Below are positions 15,438-23,722 of a stretch of DNA of 64,000 nucleotides, piece after piece. A model generated the notes under the pieces. The model ran no database searches, was not told the DNA's origin, and was given only the letters and a program-made list of their open reading frames with translations. The DNA is taken from assembly GCF_902729405.1 (NCBI RefSeq), contig NZ_LR746496.1, positions 2,046,001 to 2,110,000 on the forward strand, given 5' to 3'. The DNA comes from Acididesulfobacillus acetoxydans (GTDB lineage: Bacteria > Bacillota > Desulfitobacteriia > Desulfitobacteriales > Desulfitobacteriaceae). Every line of letters begins with the position of its first letter. The stretch's first letter is position 1. The translations under genes were made by a program, and so were the position numbers.

Positions 15438-18116
15438 TTGGCGAGCGGAACTAAAGAACTGATCGTATTAATCCGGCAGGAAGGATTCGAACTGGACTGG
15501 GAGATAGCGGGAGACGAACTCGACAACCGGCAAATACTTTGGCAGGAAGAATTGTACGAAAAATACCGGGAGGATCCCAAGAGATTTCTCCTTTTTCTCG
15601 GCTTTGCCGAGCCAACGGCACCACTGTCCGCTTCCCTTCGTTTTCTCAAAGCCTTGGCTGCTTCTTTTGTCAAAGCGCTTGCCCAAACTCCGGATCTGGA
15701 GTTCTTAAGAGAGCAGGCAGTTATTGAATCGGAAGGGAAAGACATTGAACGGATGTTAGGGGATGCCCCCTATATGAACGGCGCGGAGAATCTGAATCCG
15801 GATTGGCTGGAGACGCTTTGGCGCCAAATGAATGAGGTGTTTTGCGGAGAAATCAAGACTTACCGGGGGAGCGTCGCCCAATATTTTGCCGCCCAGAGCC
15901 CGGGGATACAGCCTGTGGGGCGGGTTTTCTTTCATCTGGTGGAAAGCAAGGAAGGGGATTATCCCTTTGCGTTTCTGGCTACCTACTCTTCCGGCGCGGG
16001 CCAAAAGGGAAAATCAAAGCATCTGCCGCTAAAAAATGCCTTGGTACAGTACAAGGAAGATAACAAGAAACTGCTGGAGCTTCTCGCAACGGTGAATAAG
16101 GCGGCGGAAAAAAGCGAGTTGATTGCCGACTTTGTGGACTCCGGGGAGATATTTCACCCACTCGGCCTGAGCGGCGTCGAAGCGTATACATTTCTGCGGG
16201 AAATCCCGCTCTATGAAGGCGCGGGGATTCTGTGCCGCATGCCTAACTGGTGGAAGACCAAAGCGAATTCCTTGCGCCTATCAGTGACCATCGGGAATAA
16301 AGTCCCTTCCCGTCTGGGGGCTGAGGCTTTGATCGACTTTGACGCCCGATTATCCTTGGGTGAAGAAGAGATGACGGTTGAGGAATTACGACAGCTGCTT
16401 TCCGAAACGGAGGGGCTGGCCTTTATCAAAGGCAAATGGGTGGAAGTGGACCACGAAAAACTGAAACAAACCTTAGCGGCTTATGAACGGGCCCTCAAGC
16501 TCAAGGACAAAACGGATCTGACCCTGGTGGAAGCTATGCGTTTTCAACTGCAAGCCGCCAAAATCCTAAACGTTCCCCAGGAAGCCTGCGAATTGGAAAT
16601 AAGCAACGGGGAGTGGCTGAGCACGGTCGTGACCCGGTTGACGCGTCCGGAAGAAATAAAACCTATAGCCGCGGGGGGGGATTTTCAGGCTCAACTGAGG
16701 ACCTACCAAGATAAAGGGCTGTCCTGGCTGAATTTCATGAAGTCTTTGGGACTGGGAGCTTGCCTGGCCGATGATATGGGACTGGGCAAAACGATCCAAG
16801 TGATCGCGCTTTTGAACTATCTGCGGACGCAGAAGCGCGACAAGGCGGAAGAAACGGAAAAGGCCCTGTTAGTCGTGCCGGCGTCCCTGATAGCCAATTG
16901 GGTGAAGGAGATTGGCAAATTTGCCCCTTCCTTGACATACTGTATTTTGCACCCTTCCGGGGAGAAACTGCCGGACGGCGCGGACATCTCCTCTTTTCTC
17001 AGGAAATATGATATATTTATCACGACTTATGGCATGCTCTTACGCTATGCTTGGCTGGCAGAGGTGACCTGGGATTCCCTGATCCTGGATGAAGCCCAGG
17101 CGATTAAGAACCCCGGAACTAAACAGACCAGAGCGGTGAAAAAAATCAAAGCGGCTCATAGAATAGCCCTCACCGGGACGCCGGTTGAAAACCGCCTAAC
17201 CGATCTCTGGTCCCTGTTCGACTTTTTAAACAAAGGGCTTTTAGGAAGTGCCAAGGAGTTTTCCGATTTTGCCAAAAAACTACAGGAAAGCCGGGCAGGT
17301 TATTCCCGGCTGAAAAAAGTGGTCAGCCCCTTCATCCTCAGAAGGTTAAAGACGGATAAAACGATAATCGCTGATTTGCCGGAAAAGATCGAAATGAAAG
17401 CATTTGCCGCGCTTACGAAAAAGCAGGCGGCCCTTTACAACGCCCTGGTCCGGGAAATAAAAAGAAAGCTTGAAGCGGGCGGACCGGGGATCGAGCGCAA
17501 AGGGCTGATCCTGGCTTCCCTTCTCAAATTCAAACAGATTTGCAACCATCCGGATCAATATCTGGGGCAGGATCTCTATGCGGAAAGCGAGAGCGGGAAA
17601 TATGCCCGGCTGCGGGAAATCTGCGAAACGATTTATGACAAAAGAGAAAGGGTCCTGGTGTTTACTCAGTTCAAAGAAATTACCGGACCGCTGCAAGAAT
17701 TCCTGGCGAGGGTCTTCCAGCATCAAGGGCTTGTTCTGCACGGAGAAACCCCTGTGAGCAAAAGGCAGCAGATTGTGGAGAAATTCCAGGGCCCGGAATA
17801 TGTGCCGTTCCTCGTCCTTTCGATTAAAGCCGGGGGTGTGGGCTTGAACCTGACTGCAGCCAACCATGTTATCCATTTTGACCGCTGGTGGAACCCGGCG
17901 GTGGAAAATCAGGCTACGGACAGGGCCTTCCGGATCGGGCAGCTAAAAAATGTCGTGGTCCATAAGTTTATAACTAAAGGGACAATCGAAGAAAAAATCG
18001 ATTTACTGATCGAGGAGAAGAGCAAATTGTCCCAGGAGATTATTCCGGACATCCAGGAAAACTGGCTTACGGGAATGGACAATCGGGAATTGATGGAGTT
18101 GTTCAGACTGAGTTAG
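15438..18116 (+). CDS. SNF2-family DEAD/DEAH helicase
   Basis: Swi2/Snf2-type ATPase of about 892 residues. The C-terminal half has all helicase motifs: LADDMGLGKT (motif I), LILDEAQAIKNPGTKQ (motif II), ALTGTPVENRL (III), VLVFTQFKEI (IV), LSIKAGGVGLNLTAA (V) and DRAFRIGQ (VI). The N-terminal half is the bacterial SNF2-associated region. Such proteins move along double-stranded DNA and displace bound protein. The start is uncertain: GTG 15429 lies inside the GGAAGGG binding site, so TTG 15438 is preferred. The SWIM zinc-finger gene follows, a pairing common in bacteria, probably with a role in DNA repair or protein removal. Confidence 0.9.
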   Translation: MASGTKELIVLIRQEGFELDWEIAGDELDNRQILWQEELYEKYREDPKRFLLFLGFAEPTAPLSASLRFLKALAASFVKALAQTPDLEFLREQAVIESEGKDIERMLGDAPYMNGAENLNPDWLETLWRQMNEVFCGEIKTYRGSVAQYFAAQSPGIQPVGRVFFHLVESKEGDYPFAFLATYSSGAGQKGKSKHLPLKNALVQYKEDNKKLLELLATVNKAAEKSELIADFVDSGEIFHPLGLSGVEAYTFLREIPLYEGAGILCRMPNWWKTKANSLRLSVTIGNKVPSRLGAEALIDFDARLSLGEEEMTVEELRQLLSETEGLAFIKGKWVEVDHEKLKQTLAAYERALKLKDKTDLTLVEAMRFQLQAAKILNVPQEACELEISNGEWLSTVVTRLTRPEEIKPIAAGGDFQAQLRTYQDKGLSWLNFMKSLGLGACLADDMGLGKTIQVIALLNYLRTQKRDKAEETEKALLVVPASLIANWVKEIGKFAPSLTYCILHPSGEKLPDGADISSFLRKYDIFITTYGMLLRYAWLAEVTWDSLILDEAQAIKNPGTKQTRAVKKIKAAHRIALTGTPVENRLTDLWSLFDFLNKGLLGSAKEFSDFAKKLQESRAGYSRLKKVVSPFILRRLKTDKTIIADLPEKIEMKAFAALTKKQAALYNALVREIKRKLEAGGPGIERKGLILASLLKFKQICNHPDQYLGQDLYAESESGKYARLREICETIYDKRERVLVFTQFKEITGPLQEFLARVFQHQGLVLHGETPVSKRQQIVEKFQGPEYVPFLVLSIKAGGVGLNLTAANHVIHFDRWWNPAVENQATDRAFRIGQLKNVVVHKFITKGTIEEKIDLLIEEKSKLSQEIIPDIQENWLTGMDNRELMELFRLS

Positions 18117-18299
18117 GAGGATCATTTTGAGCGGAGCGGCGGATCAACAAGGGCCTGAAGGGATGTTCGGCTGCGTTACGGAGCGGCGGGGGTGTGATTC
18201 AGGAACAACTCTGATGCCCTCGGGGTATGGCGTTGCCAAAGGGGCGTGGGAGTCAGACTCTCAAAGCGTGAGAGTTTTGGGCGAGGAGGAGGTATAGCG

Positions 18300-19040
18300 G
18301 TGGCTTACTATGGATTCCCGCAATATGTCTCGGTCGCGGAAAAACGAGCCAAGGCGCAAAAGAGTCTGGAGAAGCTGAGGAAGAAAAATCCGGAGATTGC
18401 CCCAGTCATCATAGAAGGTCGGAAACTGGCCCGGACGTGGTGGGGCAAAGCCTGGAACGACAACCTGGAAAGTTACTCAGATTATGCCAACCGCCTGGGA
18501 AGAGGACGCAGCTATGTTCGCCGCGGAGCCGTACTGGATTTGCGGATCGCGCCGGGTAAGGTCGCGGCTCTCGTCCAGGGAAGCTCAGCCAAGCCATATC
18601 GGGTCGAAATCACCGTTCAACCTCTGAGCAAGCGCAATTGGCTGGCCATTACCTCGGCTTGTGAAGGTAAAATAGATTCCTTGCCCGAACTGCTGGCAGG
18701 CAAGTTTCCCAAAGCGCTGGCCGAATTGTTTACGGTCCAGGGGAAGGGATTGTTCCCGGCTCCCAAAGAAATATCACTGAGTTGCAGCTGTCCGGATTGG
18801 GCGACGATGTGCAAGCATGTAGCGGCAGTGCTTTATGGCGTCGGTGTCCGCTTGGACGAGGATCCCGCTCTCTTTTTCGTCTTGCGCAATCTGAAGGTTG
18901 AAGAACTAGTCACCCAGGCAATTGTGCGCAAATCAGAGACCCTGCTTAAGAAATCAGGCCGCAAGAGCGGGCGGATTATCGATAACGGGGATCTGGCCGG
19001 GATGTTTGGCATTGAGATGGAAACGGAAGATAAAGAGTGA
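18300..19040 (+). CDS. SWIM zinc-finger protein
   Basis: Protein of 246 residues with a central-to-C-terminal SWIM zinc finger, SCSCPDWATMCKHVAAV, giving the C-x-C and C-x-H zinc ligands. The N-terminus MAYYGFPQYVSVAEKR and the stretch LARTWWGKAWNDNLE are typical of the SWIM proteins that accompany SNF2 helicases. SWIM domains bind DNA or proteins. GTG 18300 is chosen because GAGGAGGAGGT lies just upstream; the longer frame from 18246 would read through a hairpin. Function with the helicase is inferred from gene order only. Confidence 0.88.
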   Translation: MAYYGFPQYVSVAEKRAKAQKSLEKLRKKNPEIAPVIIEGRKLARTWWGKAWNDNLESYSDYANRLGRGRSYVRRGAVLDLRIAPGKVAALVQGSSAKPYRVEITVQPLSKRNWLAITSACEGKIDSLPELLAGKFPKALAELFTVQGKGLFPAPKEISLSCSCPDWATMCKHVAAVLYGVGVRLDEDPALFFVLRNLKVEELVTQAIVRKSETLLKKSGRKSGRIIDNGDLAGMFGIEMETEDKE

Positions 19041-19073
19041 TTATAGATTAAAAAAAAGATAGAAGGTTTGCTC

Positions 19074-20045
19074 ATGCTGGTACACGAAGGACTGAGAATT
19101 TACCAAATCAGGCTTCCTCTGCCTTTTCGGCTGAACCATGTCAACAGTTACGCGATCAAAGGCCAAGAGGGCTGGTGGTTGGTCGACACAGGCTTAAACA
19201 CAGAACCCAGTCGGCAAGTCTGGCAGCGATTTATGAAGGAAGAAAACATCGCAGCGCGGGATGTCTTGGGGATCTACATCACTCATGCTCACCCGGACCA
19301 TTTCGGAGCCGCGGGTTGGCTGCAGGGTCTGACGCAGGCTCCGGTGTTCATCAGTACCGTGGATAAGGCAGCCGTTGACAGGATATGGCGGGACAAAAGT
19401 CAGAAAATGGTGGATGCGGTCAGCGCAATGTTTAAGGCCAACGGCATGCCGGCCCCTATAACCAAAGAAGCCACTTTGACGATGCATACGTTGGCGGCCG
19501 GGACGGATCCACTGCCGCGGTTCAGTACGCTGGAAGGCGGCAGTAGGGTGAGATTGGGCGATTTTGAGTACCGGACGATTCTGACCCCCGGCCATGCGGA
19601 CGGGCATATTTGTTACCTGAATGAAGAGTTCGGTCTTCTGCTCTCCGGTGATCACCTGCTGCCAAAGATCACTTCGAATATCAGTCTCTGGCCGGGCGGC
19701 AGCCCGGATCCGCTGGCCGACTATCTGCAGTCGTTACGGGACAGCCTTCGCTTGCCTGTCGAATTGGACTTTCCCGCTCACGGTCAGCCCTTTAAGAACG
19801 TGAGAGAGCGGATTCATGAACTGCTCACCCATCATCAAGAAAGACTGAATCTAATGAAAGGGCTGGTAAGCGGGGAGACAACCGTGTACACTGTCTGCCG
19901 CCAGGTTTTTGGCGACGCTTTGAGTGCACATGAGGTGAGGTTTGCCATGGCCGAGACAGCGGCCCATTTAGTGTACATGGTTCATCGGGGAGAACTTGTC
20001 GCCGAAGAAAGGGAAAGCGTCTTTAGGTACCGAAAGTCTTCTTAA
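19074..20045 (+). CDS. Metallo-beta-lactamase fold hydrolase
   Basis: MBL-fold protein of 323 residues. The zinc motif reads ITHAHPDHFGAAGW (H-x-H-x-D-H), with later ligands in LTPGHADGHICYL, LLLSGDHLLP and DFPAHGQPFKN. Such proteins hydrolyse thioesters, lactones or phosphoesters; the substrate is not evident. ATG 19074 follows AGAAGG; TTG 19068 is less well spaced. The last codons and stop lie inside the first unit of a 20-bp tandem repeat, so the present C-terminus (RYRKSS) may be a recent product of repeat expansion. Confidence 0.88.
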   Translation: MLVHEGLRIYQIRLPLPFRLNHVNSYAIKGQEGWWLVDTGLNTEPSRQVWQRFMKEENIAARDVLGIYITHAHPDHFGAAGWLQGLTQAPVFISTVDKAAVDRIWRDKSQKMVDAVSAMFKANGMPAPITKEATLTMHTLAAGTDPLPRFSTLEGGSRVRLGDFEYRTILTPGHADGHICYLNEEFGLLLSGDHLLPKITSNISLWPGGSPDPLADYLQSLRDSLRLPVELDFPAHGQPFKNVRERIHELLTHHQERLNLMKGLVSGETTVYTVCRQVFGDALSAHEVRFAMAETAAHLVYMVHRGELVAEERESVFRYRKSS

Positions 20046-20089
20046 GATGCCGAAAGTCTTCTTAAGACACCGAAAGTCTTCTTGGGATG
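20030..20089 (+). repeat. Three 20-bp tandem repeats over the hydrolase stop codon
   Basis: CCGAAAGTCTTCTTAAGATG and two close variants follow each other at 20030, 20050 and 20070. The stop codon of the hydrolase lies in the first unit. Copy number may vary between strains. Confidence 0.8.
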
Positions 20090-20152
20090 CCCTGGCTGCT
20101 TGGCTGGGATTCACTGCCCGTCTTAGGTACGAGGACTGTGATCTGATGATTC

Positions 20153-20491
20153 TCACAGACCCAATAATATTTGGATTCTGTCCTCCACAAGTTCTATGGC
20201 AGCAGGGGACAGCGCTCCCAGCCTGTTGGCCAGTCTATTCTTAGAAACAGAGCGTATGTCCTCACACTTGACATAACTGGTTGATGTCAAACCACCTTCC
20301 GGCGGCTGGACCTCAACATGAAAGGGTATCCCTTTGGACCGGGTCGTTATAGGTAGGACAACTACCAGCCCGGCGGGACCGCAGTTAAATAAATCGACAG
20401 AGAAAATCAAAGCGGGCCTTGTACCAGACTGTTCATGTCCTCGAACAGGGTTTAAATTAACCAACCAAACATCTCCGCGCCTGGGATTCAT
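20153..20491 (-). CDS. MazF/PemK-family endoribonuclease toxin
   Basis: Toxin of 112 residues. The start MNPRRGDVWLVNLNP, the central RPALIFSVDLFN and the later VLPITTRSK are characteristic of the MazF/PemK/Kid ribonucleases, which cut mRNA at short motifs when the antitoxin is lost. Its start overlaps the stop of the upstream antitoxin gene in an ATGA junction, as usual in such modules. The module is transcribed against the flanking catabolic genes. Confidence 0.9.
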   Translation of the reverse strand: MNPRRGDVWLVNLNPVRGHEQSGTRPALIFSVDLFNCGPAGLVVVLPITTRSKGIPFHVEVQPPEGGLTSTSYVKCEDIRSVSKNRLANRLGALSPAAIELVEDRIQILLGL

Positions 20492-20739
20492 CGATTATCC
20501 TCCCATAAATCATCGTTACAGGTTGTTTCCCATTCCTGGCGTTCAGACAATTCCTCTTGCCATAGCTCGGGCTTTTTTTGCAGTTCTGCAAAGGCATTAT
20601 TTGCCTGTTGCAGAAAAACCTGCCTGCGGTATGCTTCTATGGCTTTGTCTAAGGTGGTTTGCGTAGGTTCTCCGGTTTGCAGGGCGATCTGCTTTAACAC
20701 CTGTAATGTAGAGGAATTGATTCTTATGGTTGTGGACAT
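20488..20739 (-). CDS. MazE-like antitoxin, ribbon-helix-helix type
   Basis: Protein of 83 residues starting MSTTIRINSSTLQVLKQIA, a ribbon-helix-helix DNA-binding start, followed by an acidic, tryptophan-containing C-terminus (ELWQEELSERQEW, then CNDDLWEDNR) suited to wrapping the toxin. It should neutralise the toxin and repress its own promoter. The start is set at the methionine behind GAGGAGG rather than the longer frame. The toxin gene overlaps its end by four bases. Confidence 0.85.
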   Translation of the reverse strand: MSTTIRINSSTLQVLKQIALQTGEPTQTTLDKAIEAYRRQVFLQQANNAFAELQKKPELWQEELSERQEWETTCNDDLWEDNR

Positions 20740-20902
20740 GATAACGCCTCCTCGGTCGGCTGGTGGCTTCGCCAAAAGGCCCGGCGGAAGCCGAGTTTTT
20801 TTCTAAAGTGTGCCTTGTAAGCGAGTCCGGAACTCCCGGTCGCATTGATCGCATTTTCACTGTGTTTTCGGAACGGACCGCTCATGACCATTTCTTTGCC
20901 TT

Positions 20903-20932
20903 AGTATACGTACTTGTATACTGAAATGTCAA
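20903..20932 (-). promoter_or_regulatory. Promoter and operator of the toxin-antitoxin operon
   Basis: On the minus strand TTGACA (20932-20927), an 18-base spacer and TATACT (20908-20903) form a strong promoter. The palindrome AGTATAC-N6-GTATACT at 20903-20922 overlaps the -10 region and is the likely antitoxin operator. Confidence 0.65.
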
Positions 20933-20934
20933 TC

Positions 20935-20970
20935 AAGATGTTAACTAAGATGTGAACCAAGATGTTGACT
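20935..20970. repeat. Three 12-bp tandem repeats beside the toxin-antitoxin promoter
   Basis: AAGATGTTAACT, AAGATGTGAACC and AAGATGTTGACT follow without gap, just upstream of the -35 box of the module. They may be regulator binding sites. Confidence 0.6.
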
Positions 20971-21089
20971 GAATATTTTCTTACCGTCCGCCTAGGGATA
21001 TCGGCTGCTTAATGAGATTTTTCGGCGACTCGGCGCCAAACTCTGGCACAAAATGTGGTGAGAGGTTAAAATAAACATATGCCCTAAGC

Positions 21090-21102
21090 GGAACACAGTT
21101 CC
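21090..21102 (+). promoter_or_regulatory. Candidate IclR-type operator before the enoyl-CoA hydratase
   Basis: GGAACACAGTTCC is an inverted repeat of the form GGAAC-N3-GTTCC. It has the same half-sites as GGAACATTGTTCC upstream of the iclR-type gene at 27506. It lies about 150 bp before the hydratase start in a 513-bp gap that otherwise holds only the toxin-antitoxin promoter and repeats. Confidence 0.45.
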
Positions 21103-21252
21103 AGTTAACGGAACGTGGAAAATTGAGGAGCCGGCCTCGGTTAAAACTTGTGCCGAGGTTGTTTTCCGACACTGAGGAAAGCATGGTTTGGCCGGGGATA
21201 TGGGATTTTGGGACGAAATTGGGTGCTAGAGAGCAAAGGGAGGAAAAATAAC

Positions 21253-22089
21253 ATGGCCGAAACTAACCAACATTTGCTGTATGAGAAACAAGGTTACATC
21301 GCCAGAATTATTCTGAATAGGCCGGAGGCCTTGAATGCCTTTTCTTTGCCGATGATCCGGGGATGGGCTAAGGCCTTGGCGGATGCTGAGGAGGATCCTA
21401 AAATTAGGGTCGTGGTCCTGACAGCCAGGGGAAAAGCGTTCTGTGCCGGAGGGGATACTAAGACCATGCTGGCGGGCAGAGGGTTTATTGCCGGGGACGA
21501 AGAAGGCGAGAGCTGGGGGCCCAAAGCGCTGGATCGTAAGCACTCCTTAACACAGCACATTCATAAAGTGGCCCTTACGCTGGAGAGGATGGACAAACCG
21601 GTTATCTGTGGGATTCAAGGTGCAGCGGTGGGGGCCGGTCTGGACATGGCCTTGATGTGTGATTTGCGTTTGGCGGCTGAGAGCGCCAAATTGTCAGCCG
21701 GATATGTCAAAGTTGGCCTCGTGCCGGGTGATGGAGGCGCATTTTTCCTGCCGCGCTTGATTGGTACGGCTAGAGCTTTAGAACTATTATGGACCGGTGA
21801 TTTTGTGACCGCCGCGGAAGCCGCGGCAATGGGCTTGGTCAACAGGGTGGTGCCTGATGAAGCACTGGAACAGAGCACTCTGGCCTTGGCAGGGAAAATT
21901 GCCCAGTCCCCTCCGGTTTCTGTACGCATGATTAAACGGGCGGTCTATTCCGCGCAGCGAACCCAGGATTTGCGCACGGCTCTGGATTTGATTTCATCTC
22001 AAATGGCCATCGTCACTGAACTTGAGGATTACCGCGAGGGTCTAGTGGCACTGACCGAGAAACGGCCTCCGGTTTTCCAAGGAAAGTGA
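21253..22089 (+). CDS. Enoyl-CoA hydratase/isomerase
   Basis: Crotonase-family protein of 278 residues. Oxyanion-hole segments are AFCAGGDTKTMLAG and QGAAVGAGLDMALMCDL, followed by VGLVPGDGGAFFLPRLIG. The last motif has aspartate in place of the glutamate seen in classical hydratases, as in CaiD-like and other variant enzymes. ATG 21253 follows GGGAGGAAAA. It would hydrate or isomerise a 2-enoyl-CoA made by the acyl-CoA dehydrogenase that comes next. A candidate IclR operator lies upstream. Confidence 0.88.
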   Translation: MAETNQHLLYEKQGYIARIILNRPEALNAFSLPMIRGWAKALADAEEDPKIRVVVLTARGKAFCAGGDTKTMLAGRGFIAGDEEGESWGPKALDRKHSLTQHIHKVALTLERMDKPVICGIQGAAVGAGLDMALMCDLRLAAESAKLSAGYVKVGLVPGDGGAFFLPRLIGTARALELLWTGDFVTAAEAAAMGLVNRVVPDEALEQSTLALAGKIAQSPPVSVRMIKRAVYSAQRTQDLRTALDLISSQMAIVTELEDYREGLVALTEKRPPVFQGK

Positions 22090-22268
22090 GCTTATTTGAC
22101 TAAAGATGAATTAGCCAATTAATTTGTTGATTTTAGCTTAAGCTGGACGAGTTTACGGATGTATTAATAGCTTAAAAAGGGACCTTCGCCGAGGATCAGG
22201 GATAAATTTTGGGCACCAATATTCCTAGGCCCAGGGGACCCATTAGTTCAAAAAGAGGGGGAGCGATA

Positions 22269-23426
22269 ATGGAATTTACCTTATCGGAAGAGCAGAAGAT
22301 GTTACAGGACGCGGTGCGCAAGTTTGCCGAGCGGGAAATACGCCCCACGATGGAGGAGGATCTTAAAAACCACGTTTTCCGTCCGGAAATCGTCAAGAAA
22401 ATGGGGGACGCCGGTTTTCTCGGTTGTGCGATTCCGGAGGAGTACGGGGGAAACGGCATGGGAATCCTTGAATCCGTACTCATAGGCGAGGAACTGGCTA
22501 AACTCAACGCCTCCTGGCGGCTGCCCCTGAACATGCAAAACATTGGTCCGGCGCTGACGGTCAATCAATTCGGCACAGCGGAGCAAAAAGCTGGGTATCT
22601 GCCCGGTTGGGTCAGCGGAGAGAAGCTTGGTTTTTTTGCCATTACCGAAGCCAATACCGGTTCAGACGTCGTCAGCATGCAGACGACGGCGGCGGACCGT
22701 GGGGATCATTGGGAAATCAATGGCAGCAAGATGTGGATTTCGCAAGCGTCTTACGGGGATTATGGCCTGCTCTATGCCTATACGGATCGGAGCAAGAAAC
22801 ACAAAGGGATTACCTGTTTCATCGTGAATTTAAAGGAAACGCCCGGAATTACCGTTCGCGACATTACGACCAAGATGGGGTTGGCCAACGCACCGACGGG
22901 TGAAATCGTCTTTGATGGGGCCAAGATTGGAAAAGATTCTGTGCTGGGGAACGTGGGTGACGGGTTTAAGATCTGCATGTGGCAGTTGAACAACACTCGG
23001 ATCAGTTGTGCCGCCGGAGCCATCGGTGTGAGCGGCGCGGCTCTGGAGGCGGCGGTTCAGTACGCGAATGAAAGGACGCAATTTGGGCAGAAAATCGGCG
23101 CCTTTCAAATGATCAAGTCTTCTATTGCCGAAATGACGGCGGAACACCATGCCGCTCAACTCTTGGTCTACCGGGCGGCGTGGCTCAAAGATCAGGGTTT
23201 GCCCAATCAGTTCGAAACTTCCATCGCCAAGTATTTTTCCGCGGAGTCTGCCGTGCACATTGCAAACGAAGCCATGAAGATTCTCGGTTCCTTTGGCTAT
23301 TCTTCGGAATACCCGGTGGAGCGTTATCTGCGGGACGCCAAGTCCTTCCAGGTCGTGGAAGGAACATCTAATATCCAAAAGCTGATTATTTCGGGTGTGG
23401 CTTTGGGAGAAGCCCCCAACCGTTAA
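22269..23426 (+). CDS. Acyl-CoA dehydrogenase
   Basis: FAD-dependent acyl-CoA dehydrogenase of 385 residues. The N-terminal MEFTLSEEQKMLQDAVRKFA, the flavin-binding FFAITEANTGSDV and WISQASYGDYG, and the C-terminal VVEGTSNIQKL with the catalytic glutamate are all present. It oxidises an acyl-CoA to a 2,3-enoyl-CoA and passes electrons to electron-transfer flavoprotein, not encoded here. The likeness to glutaryl-CoA and crotonobetainyl-CoA reductase-type members is a loose impression. ATG 22269 is preceded by AGAGGGGGAG. It follows the hydratase by 180 bp on the same strand and is closed by a strong hairpin. Confidence 0.92.
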   Translation: MEFTLSEEQKMLQDAVRKFAEREIRPTMEEDLKNHVFRPEIVKKMGDAGFLGCAIPEEYGGNGMGILESVLIGEELAKLNASWRLPLNMQNIGPALTVNQFGTAEQKAGYLPGWVSGEKLGFFAITEANTGSDVVSMQTTAADRGDHWEINGSKMWISQASYGDYGLLYAYTDRSKKHKGITCFIVNLKETPGITVRDITTKMGLANAPTGEIVFDGAKIGKDSVLGNVGDGFKICMWQLNNTRISCAAGAIGVSGAALEAAVQYANERTQFGQKIGAFQMIKSSIAEMTAEHHAAQLLVYRAAWLKDQGLPNQFETSIAKYFSAESAVHIANEAMKILGSFGYSSEYPVERYLRDAKSFQVVEGTSNIQKLIISGVALGEAPNR

Positions 23427-23570
23427 GAGCACCCGGAGCAGTCTATCACATGCGCGAAGGATCGGCGATATTCTCCATGAAGCCACCGCCTCTTAGCCAA
23501 CGCATAGGCGGCGGAGATTCTGCTACCTGAAGGAGAACCGAGGGAAGGGCTCATCTTGGAGTTATAGGGA

Positions 23571-23608
23571 TTGTTTAAGGACCACCCGCAGCGGTGGTCC
23601 TTAAACAA
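23571..23608. terminator. Bidirectional terminator between convergent catabolic genes
   Basis: A perfect 16-bp stem (23571-23586 with 23593-23608, loop CGCAGC) has A- and T-rich outer ends on both sides. It lies between the plus-strand dehydrogenase and the minus-strand CoA-transferase and can serve both. Confidence 0.75.
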
Positions 23609-23722
23609 TGGCTAGGTAATAAGGTTGGGGTTGCGTAAATCCTTTGAGCTGCGTGAGTTCGATGACGGGCTGGTTTATTGGGGGGCCAAGTTATAACGGG
23701 GAGGGTCAAGTTCCTGGGAGAG

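Noticed and set aside
18241-18285. Third copy of the palindromic repeat before the SWIM gene
   Set aside because: GCGTGGGAGTCA and a 7-bp ACTCTCA stem are suggestive, but the flanks do not match the two clear copies well enough.
21040-21072. Second sigma-54 promoter before the enoyl-CoA hydratase at 21253
   Set aside because: TGGCAC is present at about 21044, but no TTGC follows at the required distance.
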